A DNA stretch of 64,000 bases. Origin: Neoscytalidium dimidiatum. Lineage: Eukaryota; Ascomycota; Dothideomycetes; Botryosphaeriales; Botryosphaeriaceae. The translations under genes were made by a program, and so were the position numbers. The notes beneath the pieces were generated by a model, which was not told the DNA's origin, ran no database searches, and worked only from the letters and a program-made list of their open reading frames with translations. This document shows positions 45,890 through 57,921 of the stretch, piece by piece (positions within the stretch are counted from its first letter, which is position 1; the number at the start of each line of letters is the position of its first letter). The stretch is from the NCBI GenBank assembly GCA_037367355.1, contig CM074699.1, positions 1,116,001 to 1,180,000 of the forward strand, in the 5' to 3' direction.

Positions 45890-47095
45890 CTTCCTTCTAG
45901 TGTGTCTGCTGTTTAACAATCTTGCGTAAAGTCGCTTTGCTGATATTGGAGAGGCAGGGTCGAAAGCCTGACATTTTATACGATTGAATCAAATAGTTGG
46001 CACTTGCTTCGCGAGTATAACATCAGAATAGCCTGAACTATTAATATGAGATTTGCAATTCCGAGAATCAGCCTCGGCCGCCCATTTGGGCTTCAGGAAC
46101 GCCTTGATATGTTTTCTCTTTCACCAAAAAATCACTTTCTATCAAGCCTTCAGCATGCGGAGATACCAATATGGCTCTTAAGCGTCTCATCATGAACCTA
46201 TGTCAAATGAGCTTCCAAAACGGAATCTTGTACGACAAAATTCTGCATTAGAGAAGATATGAGACTCATAGGTCTAAGGGTAAACAACGAACAGGCAATC
46301 TTCACTATGAGGTTTACTCTGAAATAGTCGTATTGGAGTTGAGCCATACAAAACGCGAGATCGGGGTTTTCGGAGGCGGTGCTCGGCTTGTTCGGGCGTG
46401 CATGACTCGGCATGTCGGAGGACAAAAGGCCGTGTCAAAGCTGAGTTGTTCCATCAAGGCCGATCTTACAAGCAGGAAGGTGACGATTTTCCACCATCAT
46501 GTGACTCAGTTTCTCAAGCAACAGACATAGATAAGCTAATACTTCAACTCTTTTTCGATCTCGGCCCCGTAAAATGCTGGTGCGAAACCCGTAACAATGG
46601 GGTAGAGGATCTGTGCGATGAGTTTCGCAATATCTGATTGCTTGAAGAGGTCTGACAATAATTGCTTTACAACCCCCGTAGAAAAGTGCACTGATAAGAG
46701 ATATCGTAGTGATTGTAGTGCTTAGCTGTATACGGGCCGAAAGCGGATGTCGGATATTTTAGATAGCAAAACCTCCGTAAGCCCGAGTAGTCCCATAGGT
46801 TTCCCTACGGCTGCTGATACACCGTCCCAATCTGGCTGTGATAAGATTAGTTTGAACTGCATGATCCCATGGAGGCGCTTGCGTTTCGGCGGAGGAAAAC
46901 CCTCGGCAATTTTCTTACTGCTAAACCAAGCTTTACTTGCACTCGGAGACTGACTCAAATATCCACAACATGTTCTTCCTCTGACCTGTAAGTAAAACAT
47001 ATAAAGGTTGACGTAGATCGCAAAAGACTGGTTCTAAGAAAACAACTCCAATCTGCTTCACGAATATTCTTGAATAGCCCATAATATTGATTAAA
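45890..47095. other. 1.2-kb intergenic region, possible unrecognised remnant
   Basis: No convincing gene. Two minus-strand stretches (47000-46722, and about 46640-46540 with AKLIAQILYPIVTGFAP) look weakly protein-like but I cannot name them and they are not in one frame. The right end would include the EthD gene promoter. Confidence 0.4.
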
Positions 47096-47461
47096 ATGAC
47101 TGTCCGCTACACAAATTGTCTTGCCTGAAACACACTCACTCTTTTGAGCAAGAGGAAAGTCACTTACTATCCGGAAAAGATTCTCTTCCCCCAGTGTTCC
47201 GTCTTCGACATTGACCATTATGTCAAAGTGCGCATGCCTCTTATTGCGAAGTACTTTCCCGCCATGCTCAAATGGGAGGTCTCCACTCTTCCTGATGATG
47301 CACCCTACATGATGGTGGCTTGTGTCGAGTGGACTAATGCCGAAGAATTTGAGGCCATGCCTAATACTGAGATGAGGAAAAATGTCTTCGCGGATGTTGC
47401 GAATTTCTCCACCAGCCCTCCTATCTTTATGATGGAGATGCCTCTTGCGAGTGCTACTTGA
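47096..47461 (+). CDS. EthD-domain small protein
   Basis: Model: exon 1 47096-47101 (ATG ACT), 51-bp intron 47102-47152, exon 2 47153-47461; 104 aa. Without the intron the frame has no ATG, only a TTG at 47144. The predicted protein starts MTRKVTYYPE and contains FDIDHYVKVRMPLIAKYF, DAPYMMVACVEW and the C-terminal DVANFSTSPPIFM pattern. That is the length and layout of stand-alone EthD (dimeric alpha-beta barrel) proteins. These are named from bacterial ether degradation, and in fungi are often found beside aromatic or polyketide tailoring genes. The enzymatic role is unproven. Two-codon first exons are hard to prove; the domain call is firmer than the start. Confidence 0.8.
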
Positions 47462-47852
47462 GGTACGTCTAAGAAACGGGACGGTCAAAGCTGCCTTCAA
47501 GAAGATATCTCAGGTCAATTTACTCATCAACAGTTGTTAGATTAAGTCTTCTGTAGAGTTCAGAGTTGGACGCTACAAAGCAGCTCAAGCAGCAGGAACT
47601 AAGTTTTACTGAACATACCTGTATCTTCATTTGTCTTTGTTAAGCTTATCAACTGTCAGCTGCGCTATGTCTCGGCTTTCCCAGTCATCGAAATCTACCC
47701 GCAACTATATTCAGCCTCGTATGGATTAGGATGATTTGGAGACGAATTAAATTATTACAGGGGAAAGAAGATTCCCCGACATCTGTATCCAATCTCGAAC
47801 CAATGCACGTCCATCCTATGAATTTAGGACAATCTTATACACCACCTTACGC
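47462..47852. other. Intergenic between convergent EthD and P450 genes
   Basis: 391 bases, tail-to-tail 3' regions; no coding signal seen. Confidence 0.6.
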
Positions 47853-49709
47853 TCAATTCGGAACCATCCTCGGCCTAATCCTCACATCAACGCCCTTCAC
47901 CCTCACAAACCACGAGTTCGTCAACTCCCACTCCTTCTTCGGATCCACGAGCTCGAACTGCAAAAGCGAACGCACGTCAGTCAGCAGATCCGTAGCGGCC
48001 CCCGATCAAGAGAGCGAGAGCACCTACATCGAACTGGCCCACCAACCACGGCACGACCTTGTAAATCTCGAACAGGCTCAGCTCCCTCCCGAGACACACC
48101 CTCCTGCCCGCGCCGAAGCTGAGCATCACGTCCTTCATCCGCCTGGCGCGCTCCTCGTACGCGGCCTCGGCCTCGCCGTCCCACCGCAGCCACCGCTCCG
48201 GCCGGAAACACTCGGCGTCCTGGCCGAAGACGCCCTTGTCGTTGTTCACGACCCACGCGTTCATCCCGACCACCGTGCCGGGCGGCAAGAACTCGCCCGA
48301 CGGCAGCGCCAGCCCTTCCGCAGGCACCACCCGCTCGAGCAGCAGCCCCACGCCCGGGTGCACGCGCAACGCCTCCTTGACCACCGCGTCCAGGTAGCTC
48401 AGCTCGACCGCGTCGCTGTACTGCACGGGCCGCGGCAGGCGCGCGGCGTCCAGCTCGGCGCGCAGCCGGGCGAGCGCGGCCGGGTGCTTGAGCAGGTAGT
48501 AGAGGACGGCGGTCAGGGTGGTGGCGGTGGTGTCGGCGCCGGCCAGGATGTTGAGCAGCATCCAGCCGACGACGGTGGCGTCGGTCACGGTGTCCGGGCT
48601 CTCGGCCTTGATGGCCAGGAAGTGGTCGAGGTAGTCGGCGTGCGAGGCGCTGTCGTTGGTCTCGGCGCCCGTGGTGCGCGCGATGAGCTTTTTGACGCAG
48701 AAGTCGGCGGCGGCTTGGAAGCTGTTTCCGGTGAGGGTGGAAGAGGTTAGCGAGGGGATCGGGGGATTGGTGGAGAGGGGGGGGGGAATTGGTGGACGTA
48801 CGAGGGCGGCCCGACGCGGCGGACGGGGTTCTTGTCGAGGACTTCGTCGAGGATGGGTATTTGGCCAACCTGTGGTTGAATGAAATAGTTAGTTCTCGCA
48901 CTAGGACGAGGCGAATTTGGAGGGCGATGTTTACCGCTGCAAAGTAGTCGAGGGCTTGTTCGGCGGTGGAGAGGAGATCGTCGATGTCGCCGCCGGTGTT
49001 GAGGAAGCCTTCCTTGATGGGATTGCTGAAGGTGACGTCGGAGATGGCATCCCATGCGTCTGAAGTATGTCAGTCTCCTCCGGATACACCGGTAGGAGTC
49101 TTCCCTGCGGGAGGCAAGCGAACTCACAGTAAAGAAACCACTCGGAAATATCACAAGCCTTGCCGGGCTTCATAAAGCGTTCCTCCAACTTGGAGCAGAA
49201 GTCCTCAATGATCCTATCCACACGGTGTTCGAGCTTCAATAACGCAGAAACCTTGTAATACTTTTGCACCGGCGCGCGGAGTTTTGCGTGGAAGGCATTG
49301 TCCCTGGTACCGAATAGGGTGCAGACGCGCTGATCGCCCTGGGTCACGTCGTTGACGGCGTAGAAGTTACTCTGCAGAAAGACATTAACACATGGTAATC
49401 CTTTCGAGACAGAAGGCAATGAAGGAGTTAACGAACCTTCGGGAAGTTCGCCTTGTTGGAATAGATAAGCTTGATGCACTCGGGATCGCTCAAGCTGACT
49501 GTGTTCGGGCCAATCCTCACGACCGGGCCGTATTTCGCGTGCAGCAGACGGTGTGTGAGCTCGGCCCTGCCGCCTGCTGTGTCGAAGAAGCGCTGGGCAT
49601 CCGTGAATTTGGCCAGAAAGGGGCCTGGAATTCGTCTGAGCGGGTGGAAGAAGTAGCGGTACGCCGCAAACGTGGCAGCTAGTACCAGGACCAAGGTAAG
49701 AAGTGCCAT
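47853..49709 (-). CDS. Cytochrome P450 monooxygenase (pisatin-demethylase-like)
   Basis: Six exons on the minus strand: 49709-49437, 49371-49128, 49059-48935, 48869-48802, 48721-48028, 47957-47853; 1509 nt, 502 aa, all phases agree. The start at 49709 puts the membrane anchor (LLTLVLVLAATFAAYRYFF) at the N-terminus, followed by the proline hinge RRIPGPFLAK. Motifs: I-helix AGADTTATT near residue 297, K-helix EALR near 355, FRPERW near 411, heme loop FGAGRRVCLG with the axial Cys near 447. Last exon codes FELVDPKKEWELTNSWFVR. ER-bound, haem-thiolate oxidation using a P450 reductase. Sequence style fits the pisatin demethylase/benzoate-hydroxylase-like fungal groups; substrate unknown. Intron 4 contains an 11-base G run on the plus strand. 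Confidence 0.92.
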
Positions 49710-50609
49710 TGTCCCGAGGAACCGGTGACAGGGAGGAAAAGTAAAGACAAGCGAGGAAAGTGAAACTCTGGTCTCCTCTTGAGTCTGTGATCTTCTGCAC
49801 GCTGCAGGCACTTACGGAGTTGCGGAGATGCTCCTTGGAGCGGTGGGAAGAGAGAGAGAGACCCTGATCGATAATTAATAGAATGAGTCGGCGCCGCCCT
49901 CGAAGGGGCAGTAGGCCATGGGCCTACGATAGGGGACGGAACTGCGCCGCACAACTGCTGGTAGCAGCATTACTCGTGTCTATCGAATTGAGTCGGGGGA
50001 ATTTGTCGGCGGTACGAGCGATGCAGCACGAATTCCGCGGGGAATTGTGCCGCAACCCATGTTAGGCGCGGGTCGCTCGCTATACCATATCCACATGGAG
50101 GAAGATCCGATCAGTGTTGCCGGCCTGAACGCAATTGCCGAGCAGATGTGACCTGATTTTTTGATAGACGGGAATAGGCGGGTGGAGCAGCTGCATGACT
50201 GCGTAGAGCGCAAGATGAAAGCCTGCAGATCTGACTCGCTCCTCGCGGTGGACCCATTACCAGATACGGTTAGGTGCCCACCCGAGAGAAAGGAACGGCC
50301 CGCTTTCCGCGCGTTTCAACGGTTATTCTGCTTGCTCTGATTCGGGAGGATTCATCAGGTCCCTCGCGTTCTGGCACATCCTCGGGACATGAACGGACTG
50401 AGGCTACTGATGGACACGGCACACGAGCTTCAGTCTCGACCCCTTGCAGCCGCTACCCAAGAGCTGACTCGAACGCTTGTTCTGACTCTCCCTATAGAGA
50501 TAATCAGTGCAGCCCTGATTATCATGGGTACCTCGCCCATCTGGCGCTACTCACCGCTCTCAGTTGCAGCACTGTCCTCTCCCTCCAGCCCAGTTCCGCG
50601 TCCACCACC
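49710..50609. promoter_or_regulatory. Divergent promoter region, P450 and membrane-protein genes
   Basis: About 900 bases between the P450 start (minus) and the rhodopsin-domain gene start (plus). Short frames only. Shared upstream DNA would allow co-regulation. CGG triplets occur but I could not single out an operator. Confidence 0.5.
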
Positions 50610-52021
50610 ATGAAGACGCTGGGAGGCCTGGGGCCGACCATTATCGGCGTAATGCTGGGGCAGTCGATACTCAGCGCCATCTTCGTCTTCTCCAGGCTCT
50701 ATACCAAGGCTCGTATCAACCGTTCGATGGGATGGGACGACCATATGGCAACATTCTCGTGGGTAAATAACACCTCCCGCCCCCCAGAAGTGGGAAGGAA
50801 GTAATGACGATCGAGATCTAGGTGATGCTGTTATGTTATTCAGCAATATGCTCACACGCTGCGACCGAAGGCTATGGGCAGCATGCTGAAGTGTTAGGTG
50901 TGAAGCAGGCTGCCCTGGCAGCCAAAATCACCATCATTGGCCAGACCTTCTGTAAGTTACCGAGGATTCCGTTCACCTCCCGGCATCACTGACTTGACAG
51001 GCATCATCGGAATTGCAACAAGCAAAGCTTGTGTAGCGTTCTTTCTGCTTAGAATTGTTGTTTTCTTGTGGCACAAAATAGTCCTCTGGCTCTGTGTGGT
51101 CGCCGCGGCGGTGATTTGTATCTTGTGTGCGCTCTTTGACTTTATCCGGTGCGATCCCATAGCGGGAGTCTGGGATCCAACAGTAAAAGCATATTGCTGG
51201 ATGGGCACGGAAGCTTTCACAGATCTTTCGGTCGGCGTTGGAGGTCAGTAAAAGCTCTTGGCAAGTTGGGGGCGAGTTGACTGATCGTGTGGGGGCAGTG
51301 ACCTCTGTGATCTGTGATTTCGTCCTAGCACTTCTACCATGGGCCATTCTCTGGGACCTCAATATGAAGAGGAAGGAAAAGAGACTCATCGGTGTATCCA
51401 TGAGTCTCGGCGTCTTGTAAGTTCAACGACAGTTTCGATCTGAGGGGCCAAGACTGACCGCAAGGAAGTGCCGGGGCATCTGGGATTGTTCGCGCCATAG
51501 AACTGAAACGGCTTTCTGGGAGGGCTGACTATACTTGTGAGTAAGCCAAATTCCCAACGTAAGCTCAGGCTAACCGTGATGATCATCTCTCAGACGAGAG
51601 CGTGAGCCCCATCCTTTGGTCCTCGACGGAACTCTGCATCACCCTTTGCACAGCCTGTATGCCCATGCTCCGGCCACTATTAAATAAAATCCGTGGAAGG
51701 GTTAGTACCGACGATTACCGAGGATACGACAAGGGTATGAGCGGAGGCACACCTGGTCAAGGTATCTCCCTTGAAAATATGGGAAATAGCAGCAGCAAGA
51801 AGAGGAAAGGTTCGACCAAAATGGGCATTAACGAGACAACTATTGGCGCAACAGTAATGGGAACGTATATGGATCAGACGAAGCGACAAGGTAGTGATGA
51901 GAGTGTCTTGATCAACCGCAGGTTGGAGGAGGGTGGGATAACAGTGATCACCGAGATCGAGACTCAGTCAAAGAGATCTGAATCAGTCACAGAGGATACA
52001 CACGCGTATATCAGGCGATAG
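50610..52021 (+). CDS. Rhodopsin-domain (fungal) integral membrane protein
   Basis: Six exons: 50610-50762, 50822-50951, 51001-51243, 51299-51416, 51469-51536, 51594-52021; 1140 nt, 379 aa, introns 49-59 bp with GT..AG and a CTGAC-type branch signal in several. The ATG at 50610 follows CCACC. Hydrophobic segments include IIGVMLGQSILSAIFVF, the TSKACVAFFLLRIVVFLW region, VVAAAVICILCALFDFIRC, VTSVICDFVLALLPWAILW and WSSTELCITLCTACMPML. GWDDH, RCDPIAGVWDP and SGIVRAIEL are typical of the fungal rhodopsin/SAT4-like family found near PTH11-type receptors and in secondary metabolite clusters. The C-terminal 110 residues are polar and Ser/Thr-rich, probably cytosolic. Ligand and function unknown. 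Confidence 0.9.
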
Positions 52022-52149
52022 TAGGGACAAAGAAAGGAAAAAAAAAGAAAGGGGGGCGGAGGCGGTGAAGCGTTGCTTTTTTGGTTTGAAGGTCTTTTGA
52101 TTCCCTCAGGCATTTCTTTTGTACACAAGATAACGAGACGACTGTACGC
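52022..52149. other. Convergent 3' ends
   Basis: 128 bases between the stop codons of the membrane-protein gene and the transcription factor gene; includes an A-rich run at 52037-52049. Confidence 0.6.
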
Positions 52150-54566
52150 TCAGCTGAACATTGTCCAAGTTTGGCTGTCCCAATCCACGCTTTCCAGCCA
52201 TGGCATGAATTCTGAGTCGGTCCCTGAGAAGGGAATTGAGAAGTCAACGTTTACCGAAGACAGTTCGCTCCCAGTCATGTTGACGTTCTCTCCCGGCTCT
52301 GGGGAAAGTATCTTGTCCAAGATACGTCTGATGAACTTTCGGCCTTGCGCACAAATAAAAGAGCTTGGCTCGTCTGCTGGTACCCATGCAAGAGCATTCG
52401 CAAAGACACTCAGATCTTGAATAGTCTGGGATCTATTGAGTGGATAGGATATCGGTTGGTGGGGATACTGCTCTTGGCGAAGCAGCTCGACCGCGACAGC
52501 ACATGCTGCTGGGAGGCCAGGGCTTGAGAGCTGAGTGACATGATCATCAGGAGTGGCGTCCGTATGTAAGAGATCGACAGCTACTTACCATGAGATGGGA
52601 ATCTTGGAACTCGCGTAGCACTTCTCGCTTCCCAGCAACCATGATGATATCGGCAAGAAGTCTGACCGCCACCTGGAGCAGTTCTCTGGTGTCTGCCCCG
52701 GCCCGTTTGATCAACGCTCGTTGGAGGAGGAACTCGTTGTAGAGGTGTTCGATGTGTATGAACACGAGGTAAAGGCACTCAATAGGCGGTCGTTGATGGT
52801 CCCATATATCTTCCGGATCTTGGCGAAGATACTCGGGCAATGTGTCCCATGTTTGCTCTGCCTTACGCTGGATTTCTCTGTAACAGCATGATCAGTTGCA
52901 AGTGACATTAGATAGTTGTCAAATCTTCTTACCTCGCTCTCTCAACGATGTTACCAACTGGTGCACCGATGGAGAGTTCGAGAATGTCCTCTCTAATAGT
53001 CTAGCAGCCCGGTTAGAAGATCCAGGGATGGTTAATGACTCAACGTCAGTAAACTTACACAGTACTGCACCCATGCTCTGGACCAGGTGCGCCTCTGGAC
53101 GCGTGTCCCTTTAGACCACCCGTCACTGTCCAGAGTGGCGAGAGCAGCCTCGAGTTCAGGGCCGTGTGACAACAGCTGCTTGTCGGTCAGGTCAAGAGGT
53201 AGTTGAACCACACAATAACGGTAGCTAAGGCGCGGGGGTCTGCCCAGGAAAGCGCAAAGCCACTTGTCATGTGCAAAAGCCGATGCTACAAGCCTCTTCC
53301 GAATCTCAACCAGGAAGAATGGCAAATCTTTCGATTTGACTTCTTGGTGCCAGCCAAGGGCTATGATGGCATTCAGGACGCGACCCGTCCTTTGCCAACT
53401 GTCGTAGCCTGCTACTCTATCAGCAAAGCATGGAAATGCGGCAAGAAGGTGAGGCTGACAAGAATCGCCATGCAGAAAATTGTAGACGGCATTGATTTCA
53501 TACATCAACCACATGCCGATATCATTTGGAATGCATATCTCCTCACAGAATCTTAGGCATGTGTCAGCAGCCCGGTACATGGCAACGACCAAGCTTCGCT
53601 TGTTCTTGTATCTCCGACTGAAGGCCAAGATGGGGTCCCAGTCTAAGGATGATGGATTAGCCGACAGCGGTACTAGGTGGAGAACTTGTGATTACCTGGA
53701 ACAGTGGTTGCGACCAAGCCAACCAGGCAGAGGGTGATGCCGACAACCTCCCAGCGAAGATTCTTGCCAGATGATAGCTCAATCCACTCTCCTGTGGTCT
53801 TAGTACTCTCGCTTCTCAATCTTTGATCTGTGTTACGCCAAACGAGTTCAGACAGCTTCTTCAACTGTTCGATGTCTTGGTTCTGGAGCACCTCCGCATA
53901 TTCTGACCACAGCAGAGCGGTCCATTGCTTAATAATGGGCTCGATCGTGATGATGCCTTGGCAAGTGGTGTACCATCTCTGGATATAGCGTTCGAAGATG
54001 GGCATGTCCTTGAGAAGGCTGAGTATCTCGACTCCCTTCTGGATATGGTCGTGACTGATCCTAGGGTTGGCGGTAGAGTGGCAGACATGCTCGTCCTGGC
54101 TCAATCCGAGACTACCCTCATTTTCGGTCAGGACAGCGGAATAACTGGTTGAGCCAAGGAAGCCAGCGTGGTGACGTACATCCACAGCCGGGAGAGACTG
54201 CAGCTCGGGCTCGTTTGAGTCATCGTCGGCCTCGGACAAGGGGGCACTGTGGGATTGCAAAGGAGCGGTTCTGGGAGAGGTGACGTCGGGAGAGGCAGTA
54301 TGCGGAGGACTAAGCACGGGCTCGGACACGCGGGGAGTGGAAGAAGCGTGACGAGGGCGGGTCATAGGGGCAGGGTGATAGATACACTGGTCGGCCTTGT
54401 TGCGGCGAGCACACCTGCCACAGGCGGGCATGATGTGGTCACAACGGAGTTTGCCCTTGCGACATGGTTCACAGGACTGCAGCTTGCCATTCCGGCGGTA
54501 GGAGGGATTGAGCCTTGGCGTCTGAGAGTCCTTGTTCAGATGTTTTGGCAGCGAGAATCGGGTCAT
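52150..54566 (-). CDS. Zn2Cys6 fungal transcription factor
   Basis: Five exons on the minus strand: 54566-53696, 53642-53059, 53000-52933, 52877-52589, 52530-52150; 2193 nt, 730 aa, all phases agree, introns 53-58 bp. The zinc cluster is at residues 32-61: Cys 32, 35, 42, 49, 52, 61 (CX2CX6CX6CX2CX8C), with the basic KGKLRC stretch. A Ser/Pro-rich linker and a long helical middle region follow, with VYNFLHGDSCQPHLLAAFP and REDILELSIGAPVGNIVERA. The acidic, Trp-containing C-terminus (SEFMPWLESVDWDSQTWTM) looks like an activation region. An upstream in-frame ATG at 54680 would add 38 residues with no visible function. Nuclear regulator; as neighbour of the P450 and membrane-protein genes it may control them. 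Confidence 0.9.
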
Positions 54567-55482
54567 GATGAACCCAATTGATGTGGATATGCAGGCGGAG
54601 TTCGCAGGAGAAGCGTGGAGCGCAAACGCGGGTGAAATGAGACAGGAACAAGCGGGACTGAGCGTGCTACATAACGTCAAGCCTCAATTATCAGTACCGG
54701 ATTGTGCGAATAGCGAGCGACGTCGGCACAGATGCAGGGAGTTCAGGGTAGCGCTTGACGGGTTGCGATAAGAGGGGAGCGGAGTTGATCGGAGTTTCGC
54801 GTCGAGGCGGGCGCGCAAGCAGAGCGAGGTTTGACGCGTGCTGGTGTTGTGGGCCGCCGTATACTCCGACGCCTGCCTTCTGAACTCCGCGACCGCTGCT
54901 TCCCCGCTGTCCCGCCCCAAGAGAGCTCCCGCAGATATCGTGGCCGCTGTCTCGCCACCACCCCCCCACCTCTCTGCCTTCAACCCCCCACTAGGCCTGC
55001 ACCGTCATTTGTGCCTCCATGCACAGCCTGTCACGGTTGTCAGCCTTCATACCGCTGCACACCATCCGCTCGGCCCGCTCGTGGCCCTGAATGCCCGCCG
55101 TAATCATGACAATCGCAACCCTACCACCGCAACCACTCGATAATCTCCGCAACTCCAGGCCAATGGGCGCTCACCGGCCAGAGAAATGCCAGCGGTGTGC
55201 CGTTGCTGACTGAACAGCTGAGCACCGGGGGTGTGCCACGCAGCACTCCAGAAATGGAAAACACATGGCCTTCGTAAGGCTGTGCCCCCAAACCGACTGC
55301 AACATCTCGAAAAAGATCCAATGTGTATAAGAAGAGCTTCCACTGTCGCACTCAGCTTCTTTTTTTTTTTTTCTTTAAACCATCAACCTGCCTCACCACC
55401 TCTGTCTGCATTGTGCAATTGTATCCTCCTGCAGTACCAACGCCATTTCATACCTGGAGTAACTCTACCCAATCGGATCACA
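54567..55482. promoter_or_regulatory. Divergent promoter region, transcription factor and small protein genes
   Basis: About 916 bases. A pyrimidine-rich tract with 13 T at 55360-55372 lies some 110 bases before the small-protein ATG, as often seen in fungal core promoters. Other short overlapping frames are not supported. Confidence 0.5.
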
Positions 55483-55926
55483 ATGATTCCCCAGATGCCC
55501 TTCCGCTTCTTCGGCTCCCTCGAGGGCAGCTTCCTCACAGCCGCCGAACCCACCACCTACGCCTACAGCCCGCGCTCTTCAGTCTACTCCGCGTCAACCG
55601 CTCTCTACGAGGAACGTGGCCCGCGCATCATCGAGCCCCAACCCCCGGCACGCGGACCCGCAAGCGGGGACAGCCAGGCAGCAACCAGAACCCAGGCAGT
55701 CGCCGAGCAGGCAAACTCAAAGCAAGCTGCAGACGCTTCCGGAAGCACAACTTCCTCCGAGGCCTCGTCCCGCTCGTCGTCCCGCTCGTCCTCTCCCAGG
55801 AGACCAATGAGCGCCGACTTGCTGTCGTCCGGTACGTAACACGATGGGCCGCCAGATCCGCGCCTTGTAAGGCTAAACATCTTACCTGCAGCCCCGCGCA
55901 TGAATGCGACTCGCATGATGGGCTAA
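55483..55926 (+). CDS. Small Ser/Arg-rich protein, unknown function
   Basis: Model: exon 1 55483-55831, intron 55832-55891 (GTACGT..CAG with GCTAAAC branch), exon 2 55892-55926; 127 aa. The unspliced frame stops at 55839, two codons after the donor. Splicing instead gives a C-terminus SADLLSSAPRMNATRMMG, which looks more like a conserved fungal tail. The N-terminus MIPQMPFRFFGSLEGSF is hydrophobic and aromatic but not a clear signal peptide. The middle is Ala/Gln-rich, then a SSSRSSSRSSSPRRP tract suitable for SR-type phosphorylation. No domain recognised; probably a real, expressed small protein. Confidence 0.65.
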
Positions 55927-57921
55927 TACATCCATCTCAAGCGGTGAAAGGAATGTTCGAGAAGGGTCACTTGCAGCGAACGCAGGAGGGCTTTTTTTTT
56001 TTTTTTTTTGCTTATCGAGCGGTTACATGCAGCAACGACTTCTTGGCGGGGGGCTGCTTATGGCGACTTTCTTTTTTGGGAAATGTGGGGACTAAGGAAT
56101 TCTCGGGTATCGGCGTTTGGGTGGATCAAGTTGTCACTCAATATATTTCACAGTGCCATGGACATCTCATCAATTATACGTAGACTGTAACCGAATCATC
56201 GAGTTTCTCCTTGTGGAAACGGCGACTAGCTATTGGCGCGATCCTGTATCCTGCTTGTGTCATAGCTACCTTTGCAAGACATAGATGGTGCCATTTGAGG
56301 GTAACGCGTTGCTTGATTGCATGTTAAAGAGATATAGCGACGGAGCATTGGGCGCAGCGTTGCGCCATAAAATACGGAAAGCCATGATCGAGTGAGAACA
56401 CTTCGCTTTGCGAAAGCAACACGAAACTTGAGAACAGCCTCTAGTGACGTTCTCGGCCAACAACTTGCAATAGTGCGTGGCTCACGACTGATAATTGCTC
56501 TATGGAAGCTCAAGTGGTTATCAAGCCGTAACCTTAGTTTATCGAGTTGTACAGTACATACGCACTCGAATGACCATTTCCTTCGATTTTTTATTCTTGA
56601 TCGTGAGCGGATTGTATTGAGATATTTTCGAGGAAAATGGCAATTCCTTCGGCTCGCTTGAGCACCGTGATGCTCATTGATTCTGGTAGGCAGCCATGAA
56701 GTCGGAACGATTTACCACGTATTGCAAAAGTTGATACATCTTCCACTTGGCTCTAAAGTTTTGTTTTCCTAATTCCATGCAGTCCAGGACGGAGAAACGT
56801 GGACTTCATCCTCCCTATGCCGTCGTCTTCCCGGTCCATGTGTGTTTTACGACGGCAGAGCGCCTGCGGGCAGTCAGCTGGATTTTGTAAGTTAGTGGAC
56901 AAGGCTGAAATGCAGCAACTTTGTGGGCAAGTAACAATGCAGGGTTAAGTAGATGGTAGCTGTGCAATAAGACCGCGCGATACCGGCCAGTTGCCTTATC
57001 CAGCCCACCTTAAAATTTTCGTGGCGTCTCGGTCGCATGGTTTTCGGCATCCAGTGAAATCAGGGAGATGATTGTTCGTTAGGTGAGCTTGCGTTGCACA
57101 GATTTCGAACGGGCGATAACATATATGGTGTTCAATTGACTCGAGTTAGCTTGGAAGCAATGCAGCTAACATACTGAAGAGGGTCAGCACTTCCAACCAC
57201 TCATGGAGTGATCAAGTATCACGTGACTTGATAGATGATAGAGGTATTTTGGAATGCGTAACATGCTAGTAAGCATCTCATATTCATGCATCTGCCGCCC
57301 ACATCCGCAGCACCAGGTATCTAACCATCGCATATGCACAGCGAATAAAAAGCCAAGCAGAACGGGAGGGCTACGCAAAGCGCACAAGGTCTGCGAAAAG
57401 ATATTTCCCGCGGAAAGAAAAGAAAGCGTGAAAGACATTTCAGAAAAATTTCCACGTCAATCTGTCAGACATCAAATGGGAAAAAGGATTAAAGCAGCGC
57501 CGAACATCAAGGAAGAGAGGGAGGGGGGTGGGCAAGATAAAGGGAAGGAAACGCGAATCGCGGGAAGGTTGTTGACCATCTTGGAAGTGACAGGAAAAAG
57601 GGAAACTTTGAAAAGAACGCCGGACCACATCCGTCTACCGCACAGCCGACAAATGCCCCATCTTATGGTATAATAACTCCGTCACCATCCGCTTTGAGAA
57701 ACGAAGGTGTAATGAGAAAGCAAAGAGATGAAACCAAAGGATCGAAAGCAGGGGATATCAAACCAGCTAAAAAGGAAATAGAGAAAAGGCAGGACACACA
57801 AAAGTTAGCTTTGAAAGAACGGACCCGGTCTCTAGCCATTACGTATTACGCAGAGCCGGGAAGGTAAGTATTAATTCACGACGTCTTGAGAGGTCGTGAA
57901 ACTTGATTAGGCATGGACGCC
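55927..57921. other. 2-kb intergenic region between convergent genes
   Basis: Contains an 18-base T run at 55992-56009. Frames here (longest about 139 codons, 57254-57673 plus) are A/G-rich, have no domain and probably lie antisense to the 3' UTR of the following gene. Nothing else recognised. Confidence 0.5.

Noticed and set aside
46722..47000. 92-codon minus-strand open frame
   Set aside because: Looks faintly protein-like but matches no family I know and has no supporting start or exon structure; noted only as a possible remnant.
47731..48750. 339-codon plus-strand open frame
   Set aside because: Antisense shadow of the GC-rich P450 exon; the minus strand has I-helix, EALR and heme-loop motifs with consistent introns.
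50274..50804. 176-codon plus-strand frame starting upstream of the membrane-protein gene
   Set aside because: Different frame from the rhodopsin-domain exon and reads through its first intron; the ATG at 50610 gives the domain.
57254..57673. 139-codon plus-strand open frame
   Set aside because: Low-complexity Lys/Arg/Glu-rich, no domain, and probably antisense to the 3' UTR of the large gene.
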